The notes: generated by a model from the sequence alone, not told the origin. 41,941 bases of DNA from an uncultured Collinsella sp. (GCA_902479095.1 CABSNL010000013.1:1-41941); one strand, 5' to 3'. Shown: positions 8,180-17,021, counted from the stretch's first letter. Translations and numbers: made by a program.

Positions 8180-9481
8180 ATGGAAACCAGAATCAAACCC
8201 ACAGTCAAAGGCACTTCCGAACCGATCAAGGGAAAACCCGGTTCCTTCCGCATCTACTTCTCTCTCGGTCGCGACCCCGAATCCGGCAAGAACGGGAAAC
8301 GAGTCAGATACCTAAAGACGCCCAAGAGAACCATCCATTGCAAGAGCAAAAACCCGAAGAACTGGCCCGGTGAGGTGGCGAACGCGCTCGATGCCTACCG
8401 GAAGGAGCTGGAAACCTATGAACCGGCTAGCGACATGCCGACCACTGTTTCCGGATACGCTGAGGATTTCCATCGGCTCCGAGAAAGCTCCTTCGGCTCC
8501 CCTCTTTCTTTCCAAAGAGAGGAATATGACGTGCGCCATATACGCGAGCTGTTCGGCGACATGCCCCTCGGCGCACTGAGGCCCGACGAGATCAAACGGG
8601 CGTATGCCGAAGCCATCTCAACCGGAAGATTCACAGAGGCCGAGATTCGTCGCATCCATGTCAAGCTCAAACAGGTCATGCAGGACGCACTGGAGAATGA
8701 GCTAATCGGGCGCAACCCATGCATCAGCATCAAACTCCCAAAGCCAGACCTTAGAGTGCGTAACTTCCTCCCACCCGACGAACTGCCCCGATTCACCAAA
8801 TGCCTGCTATCCGAACCCATGGGGCCGATGACCGTCTGCACCATGCTCATATTCCACCTAGGACTCAGGAAAGGCGAGGCCCTGGGGCTCTGTTGGGAAG
8901 ACTACGACCCCGAGGCGATGGAGATCCGAATCATCCGCCAGTACACCAATGACAAAACGCTCAGGGCACCAAAATCGGAAATGAGCAGGCGAATCCTGTC
9001 TATAGACTCTTCGCTGGCCGCGTATCTAAACGACTGGAAGATGCGGCAGCGCAGTCTATTCGAGCAACGCGGGCTAAGACAGAGAAACTCTGACCCCCTC
9101 GTTCACGCCTTCAGCACGCATAAGGACGAAAACGGCAACCTTCACGTCAGTATCACCCGACCCGATGGACATAACTATTCACGCTGGTTCAGGGATTTCT
9201 GCGTCGACAACGGCTATGGCGAGTACGCCAACGTGACAAGCCAGTTCAAGCGCAACGGCAAACTGCACACACGAGGCACCGGATACTCAGGGCTCGTTCC
9301 CCATGGCCTGAGGCACACGGCAGCAACGGCCCTTGTTGCGAGCAACGTCGATTTAAAGACCGTTCAAGCGAGAATGGGCCATGCGTCCGCAAGCACAACC
9401 GCAAACTTCTACACCCATGCAATCAGGGCAAATGACCGAAACGCAGCTGAGGTATTTGAATCGCTTTCATCTAAGAATTAG
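8180..9481 (+). CDS. Site-specific tyrosine recombinase (integrase)
   Basis: A 433-residue phage/ICE-type integrase that should insert and excise the element at tRNA-Arg. The N-terminal part has an AP2-like/arm-binding region, then a SAM-like core-binding domain (about 85-180), then the catalytic domain with R230, H375-x-x-R378, H401 and the nucleophile Y411 all visible. The length is normal for the family. It starts 239 bp from the left attachment site and reads away from it. An 18-bp hairpin lies just upstream. The ATG at 8180 follows a CTGGAGA ribosome site. Confidence 0.95.
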   Translation: METRIKPTVKGTSEPIKGKPGSFRIYFSLGRDPESGKNGKRVRYLKTPKRTIHCKSKNPKNWPGEVANALDAYRKELETYEPASDMPTTVSGYAEDFHRLRESSFGSPLSFQREEYDVRHIRELFGDMPLGALRPDEIKRAYAEAISTGRFTEAEIRRIHVKLKQVMQDALENELIGRNPCISIKLPKPDLRVRNFLPPDELPRFTKCLLSEPMGPMTVCTMLIFHLGLRKGEALGLCWEDYDPEAMEIRIIRQYTNDKTLRAPKSEMSRRILSIDSSLAAYLNDWKMRQRSLFEQRGLRQRNSDPLVHAFSTHKDENGNLHVSITRPDGHNYSRWFRDFCVDNGYGEYANVTSQFKRNGKLHTRGTGYSGLVPHGLRHTAATALVASNVDLKTVQARMGHASASTTANFYTHAIRANDRNAAEVFESLSSKN

Positions 9482-9603
9482 CTATTTCAACTGGATACTT
9501 CACTATTTCTCCATATCGTGGGCTATTAGTGACATTCGCATGGGCCATATCGACTGAACGGTGATACATTATTCGCAAGTTGAATGGAAGGAGGTGAGTA
9601 TAA

Positions 9604-10335
9604 GTGGCGTTGGCAAAGAAGGCTGAGAAGCGAATTCGCATTCCCGAGAATCTCAGGGCCCCCTTCGCACAGATGGTTTCGGACGAGGCTTACCTGCGGG
9701 CAACTGACGAATCGAAAACCATCATCGGACTCGTCTTCGAGAAGGTGCTTCCCGCGTCCGCGTTCGCGAGGGACAGAATGCTCAACGTCTACAGCGGTGA
9801 TAGCCTGTTCACGAGTGTGTCGGACGTATTGCGTTCGAACGTCACCGGCGCAATCGGCACCGTCGCCGAAGCGGACTATAAGCCCATAATCGAGTTCGGA
9901 GCGAGGCTCATTCACGAGAGGAGCTGCGGCACTGCGCTCTACACCGGTGCAATGGACATACCGCACCTTCGACGTTGCTTCGAGTCTGTTCTCGACTACA
10001 TGGAACACGAGACCCGGAGCGACCCCTCGAATCCCCTTCTCGACTACGAGACGTCCCGTGCAGTCAAGTACGGACGCTCGCTGATGGACGAGTGCTCGAC
10101 GGAGTTCAATCGAGCGCCCGTAGCAGCCCTCGTTCGCTTCGCAGTTGAGTACTTCGACGAGATTGGATGCCTGAACGCAACATGCGCCTATCTCGCCGAT
10201 GCTTTTTCCGCGCTTGAAGAGAGCGTCACCATCTCGGCTAACAAGTGCGGCAACAAGCACGTACCACCGGACACCCCGGAGCTGCGCCGCAAATGGAGCG
10301 ACCTTCTGGAGACGGTCTGCTCCGACTGGCAATAG
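9604..10335 (+). CDS. Protein of unknown function in mobile element
   Basis: A 243-residue soluble protein that I do not recognise. It starts with a basic stretch (KKAEKRIRIPENLR), which could be a DNA-binding arm, and has no membrane segment, signal peptide or clear catalytic motif. A GTG start at 9604 is supported by a near-perfect AAGGAGGTGA site six bases upstream. It lies between the integrase (122-bp gap) and the excisionase-like gene, in the position often held by regulators or replication accessory proteins in such elements; that is inference only. Codon use fits a real gene. Confidence 0.7.
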   Translation: MALAKKAEKRIRIPENLRAPFAQMVSDEAYLRATDESKTIIGLVFEKVLPASAFARDRMLNVYSGDSLFTSVSDVLRSNVTGAIGTVAEADYKPIIEFGARLIHERSCGTALYTGAMDIPHLRRCFESVLDYMEHETRSDPSNPLLDYETSRAVKYGRSLMDECSTEFNRAPVAALVRFAVEYFDEIGCLNATCAYLADAFSALEESVTISANKCGNKHVPPDTPELRRKWSDLLETVCSDWQ

Positions 10336-10411
10336 AAAACGGCACCCGACTCCCCTCTCTTAGTCGCCAAACCTCGAAGAGGAGCCGAGCGCCCCAAACA
10401 AGGAGTTTATC

Positions 10412-10654
10412 ATGCATCTTGCAGATGACCCCAAGACCGACGCCATCTCCGCAGGCATCAACCTGCGCCATGTCGGCACCAAGCGCATCATGAGCCGCCT
10501 GGACGTTCAGATCCTCACCGGCATCGGACAATCCAGCGCCATCAAGCTCATGAAGTCCACCAACCACTGCTTTAGCATCGCCAACCAGTACTTCGTCATG
10601 GAAGAGGACCTGTTCGACTACTTCCACAAGCTGGCAGAGGGGGCGAGCGAGTAA
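10412..10654 (+). CDS. Small excisionase-like helix-turn-helix protein
   Basis: An 80-residue protein whose residues 27-75 look like the winged-helix fold of excisionase/AlpA-type DNA-binding proteins (a segment LDVQILTGIG, then a putative recognition helix, then a short wing FSIANQYFVMEEDL). Such proteins direct integrase toward excision or regulate element genes. AAGGAG lies seven bases before the ATG. Its stop overlaps the start of the DnaB-like gene by one base (TAATG), which suggests coupled translation. The family call comes from fold-like features, not from a strict motif. Confidence 0.6.
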   Translation: MHLADDPKTDAISAGINLRHVGTKRIMSRLDVQILTGIGQSSAIKLMKSTNHCFSIANQYFVMEEDLFDYFHKLAEGASE

Positions 10655-11550
10655 TGCAGCGCCCGAACGTCAATCCCCTCGTCTTCGAGCTTGATGTGCT
10701 CGACGAGCACGTCCACGCCCTTCAGGAAGACAAGCCCATCGCCTCCTTCGGGCTCGACGCACTCAACAGCATCCTCGGCGGTGTCTACCCCGGGCTCAAC
10801 TACGCAATCGGGACCGCCCCGGGCAAGGGCAAGACGACACTGGCACTCCAGGAGGCCGACAAGCTCGCGGCAGACGGGCACCCGGTAATCTACGTTTCCG
10901 CCGAGCTTCCCGCGCACAAGCTGATCGAGAAGAGTCTGGCGCGTCTCAGCGACGGCAAAGTCGCGTTGTCCGAGGTCTCCAGCTGCGCGACCCAGAATCA
11001 CCCTAAGCACACGACTTTCGAGGCTGCACTCGACAAATATCGCACCCAGATCGCCCCCAATCTCTGCATCACCGGCCCGCTCAACACCGTGGAGCTCTCC
11101 AACCTCGTCGGACTGGTAACACGCGAGCGCGGCGAGGTCCCCATCGTCTTCATTGACTACCTCCAGCTCCTCGCCTGCGGCGTCACGGCGGACCAGCAGT
11201 TCATCGACGAGCGATTGGCTATCACAGCATGCGTGAAGGGCCTCCGCGAAATCTCGAACCTCTATGGCTCTCCCGTCATCGCGCTGAGCTCGACCACTCG
11301 CAAGTCCTACGATTCCGGGAAGTCGGCCAGGCCCAACCTCGCCATGTTCGGTGGTTCCTCCGCTGTCGAGTACGGCTTTGACTCGGTGCTCTACCTCGCC
11401 GATGACAATGACAAGCCCGAGTGGCCCTACGAGTCTCCCGCAACCGGCACGCCCCTCAAGCTCGTCGCCCTCAAGAACCGCTACGGCACGCTGGGCGAGT
11501 CCCGACTCGACTTCGACGGTGCGCGCGCCACCTTCCACGACAGGGGCTAG
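10654..11550 (+). CDS. DnaB-like RecA-fold ATPase/helicase
   Basis: A 298-residue protein matching the C-terminal ATPase domain of replicative helicases. It has a Walker A motif (APGKGKTT, near residue 54), a Walker B-like strand ending FIDYLQLL (near residue 170), and a KNRYG arginine-finger-like segment near the C-terminus. It lacks the DnaB N-terminal primase-binding domain, so it resembles plasmid or mobile-element helicases such as RSF1010 RepA or single-domain DnaB types. It may unwind DNA for element replication after excision, or assist transfer. It lies within the apparent operon from the excisionase-like gene to the relaxase. I see no initiator protein next to it. Confidence 0.8.
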   Translation: MQRPNVNPLVFELDVLDEHVHALQEDKPIASFGLDALNSILGGVYPGLNYAIGTAPGKGKTTLALQEADKLAADGHPVIYVSAELPAHKLIEKSLARLSDGKVALSEVSSCATQNHPKHTTFEAALDKYRTQIAPNLCITGPLNTVELSNLVGLVTRERGEVPIVFIDYLQLLACGVTADQQFIDERLAITACVKGLREISNLYGSPVIALSSTTRKSYDSGKSARPNLAMFGGSSAVEYGFDSVLYLADDNDKPEWPYESPATGTPLKLVALKNRYGTLGESRLDFDGARATFHDRG

Positions 11551-11553
11551 CCC

Positions 11554-11898
11554 ATGCGTGGCAAAGCCAAGACCGCGCATATAAACGTCCGCATGACCGA
11601 GGAGGAGCGTGCCGCCATCACGGTGCGCTCCTCCTCTTTTGGTATGGCCCCATCGACGTTCATGCGCGAAGCCGCCCTCCTCATCGGTGAGAAGCCCGTC
11701 AGGATCGCCGACGAGGCGACGCTGCGGCAGCTTCTTCATCAGATGAAGAAGCTGGGCGGAAACCTCAACCAGGCCGTCCGCACCGCAAACGCCTATGGCG
11801 TGGATACGCAGACGGCCCAGCAGCTCGCGGAGGCCGTCCGTCTGGTATCGAGCACGGCCTCGCAGCTATCGAACCTCATCTCCAAGAATCGAGAATGA
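11554..11898 (+). CDS. mobC: Relaxosome accessory protein MobC
   Basis: A 114-residue protein with a ribbon-helix-helix N-terminus (HINVRMTEEERAAI) and the MobC family C-terminal pattern (LHQMKKLGGNLNQAVRTAN). MobC proteins bind oriT next to the nick and help the relaxase open the strands. It follows the DnaB-like gene by 3 bp and overlaps the coupling-protein gene by four bases (ATGA), a compact mobilisation operon. Confidence 0.85.
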   Translation: MRGKAKTAHINVRMTEEERAAITVRSSSFGMAPSTFMREAALLIGEKPVRIADEATLRQLLHQMKKLGGNLNQAVRTANAYGVDTQTAQQLAEAVRLVSSTASQLSNLISKNRE

Positions 11899-13817
11899 TC
11901 ATGAAAACCAAGATGCCCACAGCGCTCATATCATCTCTTCTCCTAGCGATCCTCGCATGCCCCGTCCTCGCCGTCCCCGTCGACGATTTCGTCGCCGGGA
12001 CACCGTTAGGCGCGGCTGCGATTCCGTCGTCGTTCGGCGTGGATACCGTCCTCGGCTGGTGGCTCACGGGTGCGTTCACTGCTTGCCCGCTCGGAACCCT
12101 GCTGACCTTCCTCCTCGCCTTTTGCATCTGCGCTCTCATCGCCTACTCGACCACCCTCAACGCGAGGGCCGAGGACGGCGGCGTGCTCGGCGACGCCCAC
12201 GTCAAGACGGGTCGCGAGGTCATAAAAGGGTCCATGACCTGGGACGGCTCGACGAATCCCTCGTCACGTGGGTTCGTCTATGGGTTCACCAAGTATCACG
12301 GCAAACCCTGCTACCTCTACGAGCCCAAGAAGATGGCCTTCGTGTCAGGGGCCACCGGGTCAGGTAAGAGTCGCTTCCTCTATCTCCCCTCAATCGACCT
12401 GTTCAGCTACGGCGGCGCTTCCAACGGATCCGAGCCCGCGACCCTAATCGTCTCCGACGTGAAAAACGAGCTCATAGAACTCACGGGCGACGAGCTGGCC
12501 CGTCGCGGCTATCGCGTCCTGCTTCTCGACACGCAGCACCCCTATAGGGGACAGAGGTTCAACCCGCTCAAGCAGGTGCTCGACCTCCATGCCGAGGGAC
12601 GCGACCAGGAGGCCGAGCAGGTGGCGGACGCCATCGCGGAGCTCGTGGTGCAGGACGACGAGAAAGACAAGGGCTCGCACTGGACCGCCTCGGCCAGGGG
12701 TCTGCTCTCGGCCCTGGTCCTGCTGGTCTCCATGTCCGACGAGTGTCCCGAGGAATCAAAGCACCTCGCGACCGTCTGCGAGGTCCTGGACCGCGGCACC
12801 GAGGCCGAGGGAGACGACCCGTCCGAGCCCCTGAAGGCCGTCTTCCGCGCTCTGCCGAGCGGCCACCCCGCCAAGGGTAGGGCGTCGCAGTTCGTCTCCT
12901 CGGGCGGCAACGAGCTCAGGAGCATCCTCTCGACGCTCAAGGTCGCCCTGCGCCCGTTCTCCTCCGCCCCGGTCGCCTGGATGACCTCCGGCTCCGACAT
13001 CGACCCGCACACGGTACTCACGGAGAAGAGCGCCGTCTTCCTCCACGTGCTCGACGAGGGCTCCCCCTACAACTGCATCGCGGCGATGTTCCTCTCGCAG
13101 CTCTGGGCTTCGGTCCAGGCGGTCGCGGACGTGAACGGCGGCAGGCTCCCCCGCCCCGTGCAGATACTCGGCGACGAGTGGGGCAACCTGCCCCGCGTCG
13201 AGTGCCTGCCCGCCCTCCTCAGTCTCGGGCGCGGGTGCGGGACGTTCTGGGTCGGAGCGACGCAGGACGTATCCCAGCTCAACAAGTATGGCGAGAGAGA
13301 CGGCCGCAGGAAGATCCTCGCGAACTGCGGGGTCAAGATTGCGATGAAGCTCGCCGAGGAGGAGGACCGCCGGTACTTCACCGAGCTCATCGGCAAGACC
13401 ACGCGCCACACGCAGGGCACGAGCAACGGCAGGGCCGCGTCGGGCACGTCATCTTCGACGTCCTACAGCGAGAGCGCCGACGACGTGATACACCCCTGGG
13501 AGTGGCGCGGCATGGCCCCGGACCGGGACGGGATCATCGTCGTGAAGCACGCGGACAACGGTATGCCCGCATGTCGAGCCGGCGTCTTCCGCTCCCCCGT
13601 CACCGACTGCACCAACACGCCCACAAGGGAGCACTTCGACCTCGGGACCCCCGAGCACGAGACGGAGAACCGTCGCGCCTACCAGCGCCGCCTCGACGAG
13701 TCAGCTGCTGGGAAGATGCGCGAGGAGGCCTCGACCTGGTGCCCAAAGTGGCCCGAGCCGGAGAAGAAGAACGGGAGCAAGCCGGGCGGCAAATTCAGCG
13801 GGCTCTCGCTCGACTAG
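11895..13817 (+). CDS. Type IV coupling protein (VirD4/TraG family)
   Basis: A 640-residue membrane ATPase that links a relaxosome to a mating pore. Two N-terminal membrane segments (about residues 7-25 and 50-80) precede the motor domain with Walker A SGATGSGKS and Walker B QILGDEWGN. The layout and length are normal for VirD4/TraG. It lies between mobC (four-base overlap) and the relaxase (10-bp gap). Since pore genes are absent, it probably docks onto a helper element's secretion channel. The ATG at 11901 is an equally possible start. Confidence 0.92.
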   Translation: MIMKTKMPTALISSLLLAILACPVLAVPVDDFVAGTPLGAAAIPSSFGVDTVLGWWLTGAFTACPLGTLLTFLLAFCICALIAYSTTLNARAEDGGVLGDAHVKTGREVIKGSMTWDGSTNPSSRGFVYGFTKYHGKPCYLYEPKKMAFVSGATGSGKSRFLYLPSIDLFSYGGASNGSEPATLIVSDVKNELIELTGDELARRGYRVLLLDTQHPYRGQRFNPLKQVLDLHAEGRDQEAEQVADAIAELVVQDDEKDKGSHWTASARGLLSALVLLVSMSDECPEESKHLATVCEVLDRGTEAEGDDPSEPLKAVFRALPSGHPAKGRASQFVSSGGNELRSILSTLKVALRPFSSAPVAWMTSGSDIDPHTVLTEKSAVFLHVLDEGSPYNCIAAMFLSQLWASVQAVADVNGGRLPRPVQILGDEWGNLPRVECLPALLSLGRGCGTFWVGATQDVSQLNKYGERDGRRKILANCGVKIAMKLAEEEDRRYFTELIGKTTRHTQGTSNGRAASGTSSSTSYSESADDVIHPWEWRGMAPDRDGIIVVKHADNGMPACRAGVFRSPVTDCTNTPTREHFDLGTPEHETENRRAYQRRLDESAAGKMREEASTWCPKWPEPEKKNGSKPGGKFSGLSLD

Positions 13818-13827
13818 GGAGGCGACC

Positions 13828-14766
13828 ATGACGGCGATAAAGCAGACGAGCGTCTGCAGCGAGAGGCACCTCGCGAGACTCAGGGATTACCTCTCCTGGG
13901 ACCGCGACAAGGCGCTCGCCCACGGCACGCAGAACATCATCGACGATGACCGCTGGTTTCAGGAGATGGCGGACACGAGGGCGGCCATGGGTCACGACAG
14001 GCCCGGCAAGGCCGGTGCCAAGTGTACCTACATGCAGCACCAGATACTCGGGTTCCTCCCAGACGAGTGCGACCTCAACGGCGGGAAGATGACGCCGGAG
14101 CTGTGCATGCGCTATGCGAGGGAGTACGTGGCCGAGCGCTACCCCAACCAGGAGGTCGTGATGGTGCTGCACCGCGAGCGCTGCCGCGCGGACGCCACTG
14201 ACCGCTACGCCGTGCACCTCGGCATCAACCGCAGTGATCTGGAAACCGGCCGAAGGCTCGACGAGGGCCCCGCCCGAAAGGCGGCGGCATCACGCGTGAA
14301 GACCGTCCGTACCCTGGACGAGAGGTATGGACTCAGGCAGCTTGAGCGCGGCAAGGCCAACTCGCGCGTCCACGCGAGGCAACCCGGCACGGAAGAGCGC
14401 GACATGGCCCGAAAGGGGCAGGCCGAGCGCTCGGAGAACGCCCGCATCCGCGTCGCGGTCGCCCGCCGGATCGAGGAGGTCGGGCGCATGCGCGACTGCC
14501 CCGACCGGATGGGCGAGCTTGAGCGGCGGCTCAGGCGGGACGGCATCGAGCTCGCCAGGTCGAAGGGCGGGAGCCTCCAGTACCGATTCTTCTCGAAGGC
14601 CCTCGGGGCTGTGCGGAAGGTCAACGGCGGCAAGCTCGGCTTCGCGGTCGACCACTCGACCGGCCTCGTCGTCCGCTTCACGCTGCGCGGGATAGCGACG
14701 GCGATGAGGGCGTTCTGGGAGCTTGAGCGCAAGGCGCTCGAGAACCAGAACGGGCGAGGGGACTGA
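13828..14766 (+). CDS. MOBP-like relaxase/mobilization protein with altered HUH motif
   Basis: A 312-residue protein with the relaxase/mobilisation nuclease pattern. Y21 (RLRDYLSWD) sits where RP4 TraI has its catalytic Y22. A middle region around HQILGF...MTPELCMRYAREYVAERYPNQEVV is family-like, and ATDRYAVHLGIN lines up with the RP4 motif TDNLHIHIAIN. In that alignment the second His (H130) and Asn (N134) are kept, but the first His of the pair is Ala128, and H115 lies further upstream. This may be a divergent subfamily or a weakened enzyme. The C-terminal half is basic and coiled. GGGAGG precedes the ATG. A terminator and candidate oriT follow directly. Confidence 0.75.
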   Translation: MTAIKQTSVCSERHLARLRDYLSWDRDKALAHGTQNIIDDDRWFQEMADTRAAMGHDRPGKAGAKCTYMQHQILGFLPDECDLNGGKMTPELCMRYAREYVAERYPNQEVVMVLHRERCRADATDRYAVHLGINRSDLETGRRLDEGPARKAAASRVKTVRTLDERYGLRQLERGKANSRVHARQPGTEERDMARKGQAERSENARIRVAVARRIEEVGRMRDCPDRMGELERRLRRDGIELARSKGGSLQYRFFSKALGAVRKVNGGKLGFAVDHSTGLVVRFTLRGIATAMRAFWELERKALENQNGRGD

Positions 14767-14772
14767 GCATTT

Positions 14773-14806
14773 GGGCCGGGACGCAACAGGCGTCCCGGCC
14801 CATTTT
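14773..14806 (+). terminator. Intrinsic terminator after the mobilisation operon
   Basis: Perfect 12-bp stem GGGCCGGGACGC / GCGTCCCGGCCC with loop AACAG, followed by ATTTT. It lies 6 bp past the relaxase stop and ends the forward operon before the oriT region. Confidence 0.8.
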
Positions 14807-14822
14807 GGCGAGAGCGACTTCG

Positions 14823-14900
14823 GAGCGGTTCGCCCCCACCGCAGGCGGCAAGATGATTCCGTGCAACGGAATCCATATCTTGCCCGCACGGAGCGAACCA
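14823..14900 (+). other. oriT: Candidate origin of transfer (oriT), IncP-like
   Basis: Nested inverted repeats: outer GGTTCGC (14827) / GCGAACC (14893), middle GCAAGAT (14848) / ATCTTGC (14877), inner GATTCCGT - GCA - ACGGAATC (14855-14873). Nine bases after the inner repeat the top strand reads TATCTTG-CCCGC, which matches the RP4/IncP nic core TATCCTG-CCCG at 10 of 11 positions. The predicted nick is between 14882 and 14883. It lies right behind a MOBP-like relaxase gene, as usual for oriT. The geometry (hairpin, short spacer, nic) is the MOBP pattern. Confidence 0.7.
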
Positions 14901-15010
14901 CTTGCCAGGGGCAACGCGAGCCCGGGCGGGTGAGCGCCGGCTGAGCCGACGCCGAGGAGACACGACCCTGGGGAGCGTCGTACGACGGCGCTTGGCGACC
15001 CGGCGCGAGA

Positions 15011-15087
15011 GGCCCCGCCCGGCGACCACGGCGGAGCGATGGCGACTTCCGGAAGCCATCGAGCGCAGCCGTTCGGCGGGCGGGGCC
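15011..15087. repeat. Nested palindrome in non-coding G+C-rich region
   Basis: Outer arms GGCCCCGCCC (15011) and GGGCGGGGCC (15078); inner arms CGATGGC (15037) and GCCATCG (15055) around an ACTTCCGGAAG core. It lies in the 485-bp gap between the relaxase and the DUF262 gene, in which I find no believable gene; two CGACCC-(A)TGGGGAGCGT words (near 14973 and 15115) also repeat. It could be a transfer-related or single-strand-origin structure; this is not shown. Confidence 0.5.
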
Positions 15088-15251
15088 GGCGTGAGCGGAG
15101 GCGGACGAAACGCGACCCATGGGGAGCGTTGCAGGGAGCCGCAGCGAGAGCGACGCCTCGCGTCGCGGGGGGCCCGCCCATGAGCGGGACCCATCGGCCG
15201 CAAGGCCGATTGCTACGCCTCGACCCTCAGGGGCGGGTCCATGGCGCGAGC

Positions 15252-17021
15252 CTACAACTGCTCGTACGCCCCCTTCACCAGCTCGCCCATAAGCTGCCTT
15301 CGCTTGCCTAGGAACTCCTCGTAATCGAGGTCCTCAAACCCAACAGGCAGGGCATGCTCCTCGCAGTTGCGGCGATACTCGTCCTCCCCCAGCGCGGCGC
15401 GATACCTACGAACGTACTCATTCGGGGCGTCATCCGAGATGTAGATGTTGTTCTGGTAGTCAACAAGGGTGAAGTTGCCTCGGTTGCTGCGCTGTGAAAG
15501 GTAGCCCTTGGCCTTCAGGTAGTTATCTGGGAACAGATGATGCTTGTCCAGAGCCTTTTTGGAACCTGATGAGCCGGTAAGCAGCAGTTGAGAAAGAGGG
15601 GCCGTGCTGAACAGCGCCTTGGCACCGAGCACGACCTGAGCCGCGACGAAGCCCCACCAGGTCGGGCCTGTCGCCTCGTTTGCGTCGAGGGAGTTGGGCA
15701 GCGTGATGGAGAAATAATCGTCCGTCATGACGGCAGCGAGCCTACGGTCGAAGTACGCCCGGAACTCATCGGCGGTCTCAAGGCGCGAGACGTCGTTAAG
15801 CTGCTGCTCGAACTCGGATTCGAAGGACCCCACATAGAGCCCCGTTATGGCTGCGGCGAAATACCAGCGTCGCACGAGCCTGCGCACAGCCAACGACTCC
15901 ATACCGAACTCACAGCGCCCGATAAGGTAAAACGCATAACAGAACATGAGCGCATTGCCCGACCCCACCTGGTCGGAACAGACATAGCCCGCCTCCGCCA
16001 GCGTGTTGATGAAGGCATGCCAGTTGTTCAAGTCGAGCACGAGATCGAGGGCGCGACCGAACGTGGCAAAGTTCTCGGCCCGCGTCTCGGGCGTTGTTTC
16101 CTTTGTCTTGAGATCTCGCCCGCGAAGAATCTGGTAGGCGTAACGCAGGCGACCCCTCTTGAACCCCACGCCCACCGTGGCGCGGATGATATGCGTCGGC
16201 GAGACGGTCATGAGCGGGTTGTACGAGGTGCCCTTTGCGGGCGCATGGCTCATGGCGCAGAACTCCTCTATGCGCTCCCTCATGACAGGTTCGTAGACCG
16301 AAAGCAGGGTCATGATGAAGTCATCCTGCTTAAGCGCCTGCCCTTGCGAGTTCACGCGCACGAAGATGTCCGATACGGTCTCCTCGTCAGCCGATTCGGA
16401 AATCTCCAGTGTCGGCAGAAGATAACGCTCAAGCCCGAGCAATGCGTTGAGCCCGCTCTCGACGGCATCCTCGCCGCCATCGTCGAGTTCGGGTTCGCCC
16501 TTTTTGGCATTCGCCTCGTTAAGGCGCTTGATGAACGCCCTGCGATAGGCGCTCAGCTTGTTGTCGTGGTTCGCCGCGAAGGCCTCGGATACGTCCGGCA
16601 CATAGCGCGAATCCCTCTCGGTCGAGGCGTCGGCATTCTTGAATGAGCGTGCGATGGGGTCGTAGGCGATCTTCACCGTACGCTCCCTGAAGTTCTTGTC
16701 TCGCACGGGCACGCCGTACAGCGAGCTCAGGAGGGCAGTGAGCCTCTGCTGTCCGTCGATGACAAGGGACTTGGGGGCGGCATACACCTTTTGGTTCGAG
16801 CCTATGGCAGACCTCTTGCCCGCGTCGTCACTCGGAGAGTCCCACAGCATCACATAGCCGATAGGGTATCCGCGAAGCATGGAATCAAGCAGATCGCGAA
16901 CCTTTTCATTGCCCCACACGAAAGGCCGTTGCAAATCAGGCAGGCCGATCTTGCCCGTCTGAACGTCCTTCAGGATGTTACCAACCTCCAGCGATATGGG
17001 GTTATAGATGGAGTTTTGCAC
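15252..17021 (-). CDS. DUF262/HNH nuclease (GmrSD-like defence protein)
   Basis: A 589-residue protein. The N-terminus has the DUF262 (ParB/Srx-fold) hallmarks: LPDLQRPFVW, LLDSMLRGYPIG and, near residue 90, IDGQQRLTALL. The C-terminal part has a DUF1524-type HNH motif, D-K-H494-H495-LFP, with N and Y downstream. This pairing is seen in GmrSD and related Type IV restriction enzymes that cut modified phage DNA using NTP energy. Its GTG start overlaps the Type IIG stop by one base (TAGTG), so the two are translated as a unit. No glucosyl-hmC specificity can be read from sequence. It may instead act with its partner as one system. Confidence 0.85.
   Translation of the reverse strand: MQNSIYNPISLEVGNILKDVQTGKIGLPDLQRPFVWGNEKVRDLLDSMLRGYPIGYVMLWDSPSDDAGKRSAIGSNQKVYAAPKSLVIDGQQRLTALLSSLYGVPVRDKNFRERTVKIAYDPIARSFKNADASTERDSRYVPDVSEAFAANHDNKLSAYRRAFIKRLNEANAKKGEPELDDGGEDAVESGLNALLGLERYLLPTLEISESADEETVSDIFVRVNSQGQALKQDDFIMTLLSVYEPVMRERIEEFCAMSHAPAKGTSYNPLMTVSPTHIIRATVGVGFKRGRLRYAYQILRGRDLKTKETTPETRAENFATFGRALDLVLDLNNWHAFINTLAEAGYVCSDQVGSGNALMFCYAFYLIGRCEFGMESLAVRRLVRRWYFAAAITGLYVGSFESEFEQQLNDVSRLETADEFRAYFDRRLAAVMTDDYFSITLPNSLDANEATGPTWWGFVAAQVVLGAKALFSTAPLSQLLLTGSSGSKKALDKHHLFPDNYLKAKGYLSQRSNRGNFTLVDYQNNIYISDDAPNEYVRRYRAALGEDEYRRNCEEHALPVGFEDLDYEEFLGKRRQLMGELVKGAYEQL

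Noticed and set aside
14205..15203. 332-codon reverse frame over the relaxase end and the gap
   Set aside because: It overlaps oriT and palindromes and is Arg/Pro/Ser-rich; it looks like chance reading of G+C-rich non-coding DNA.
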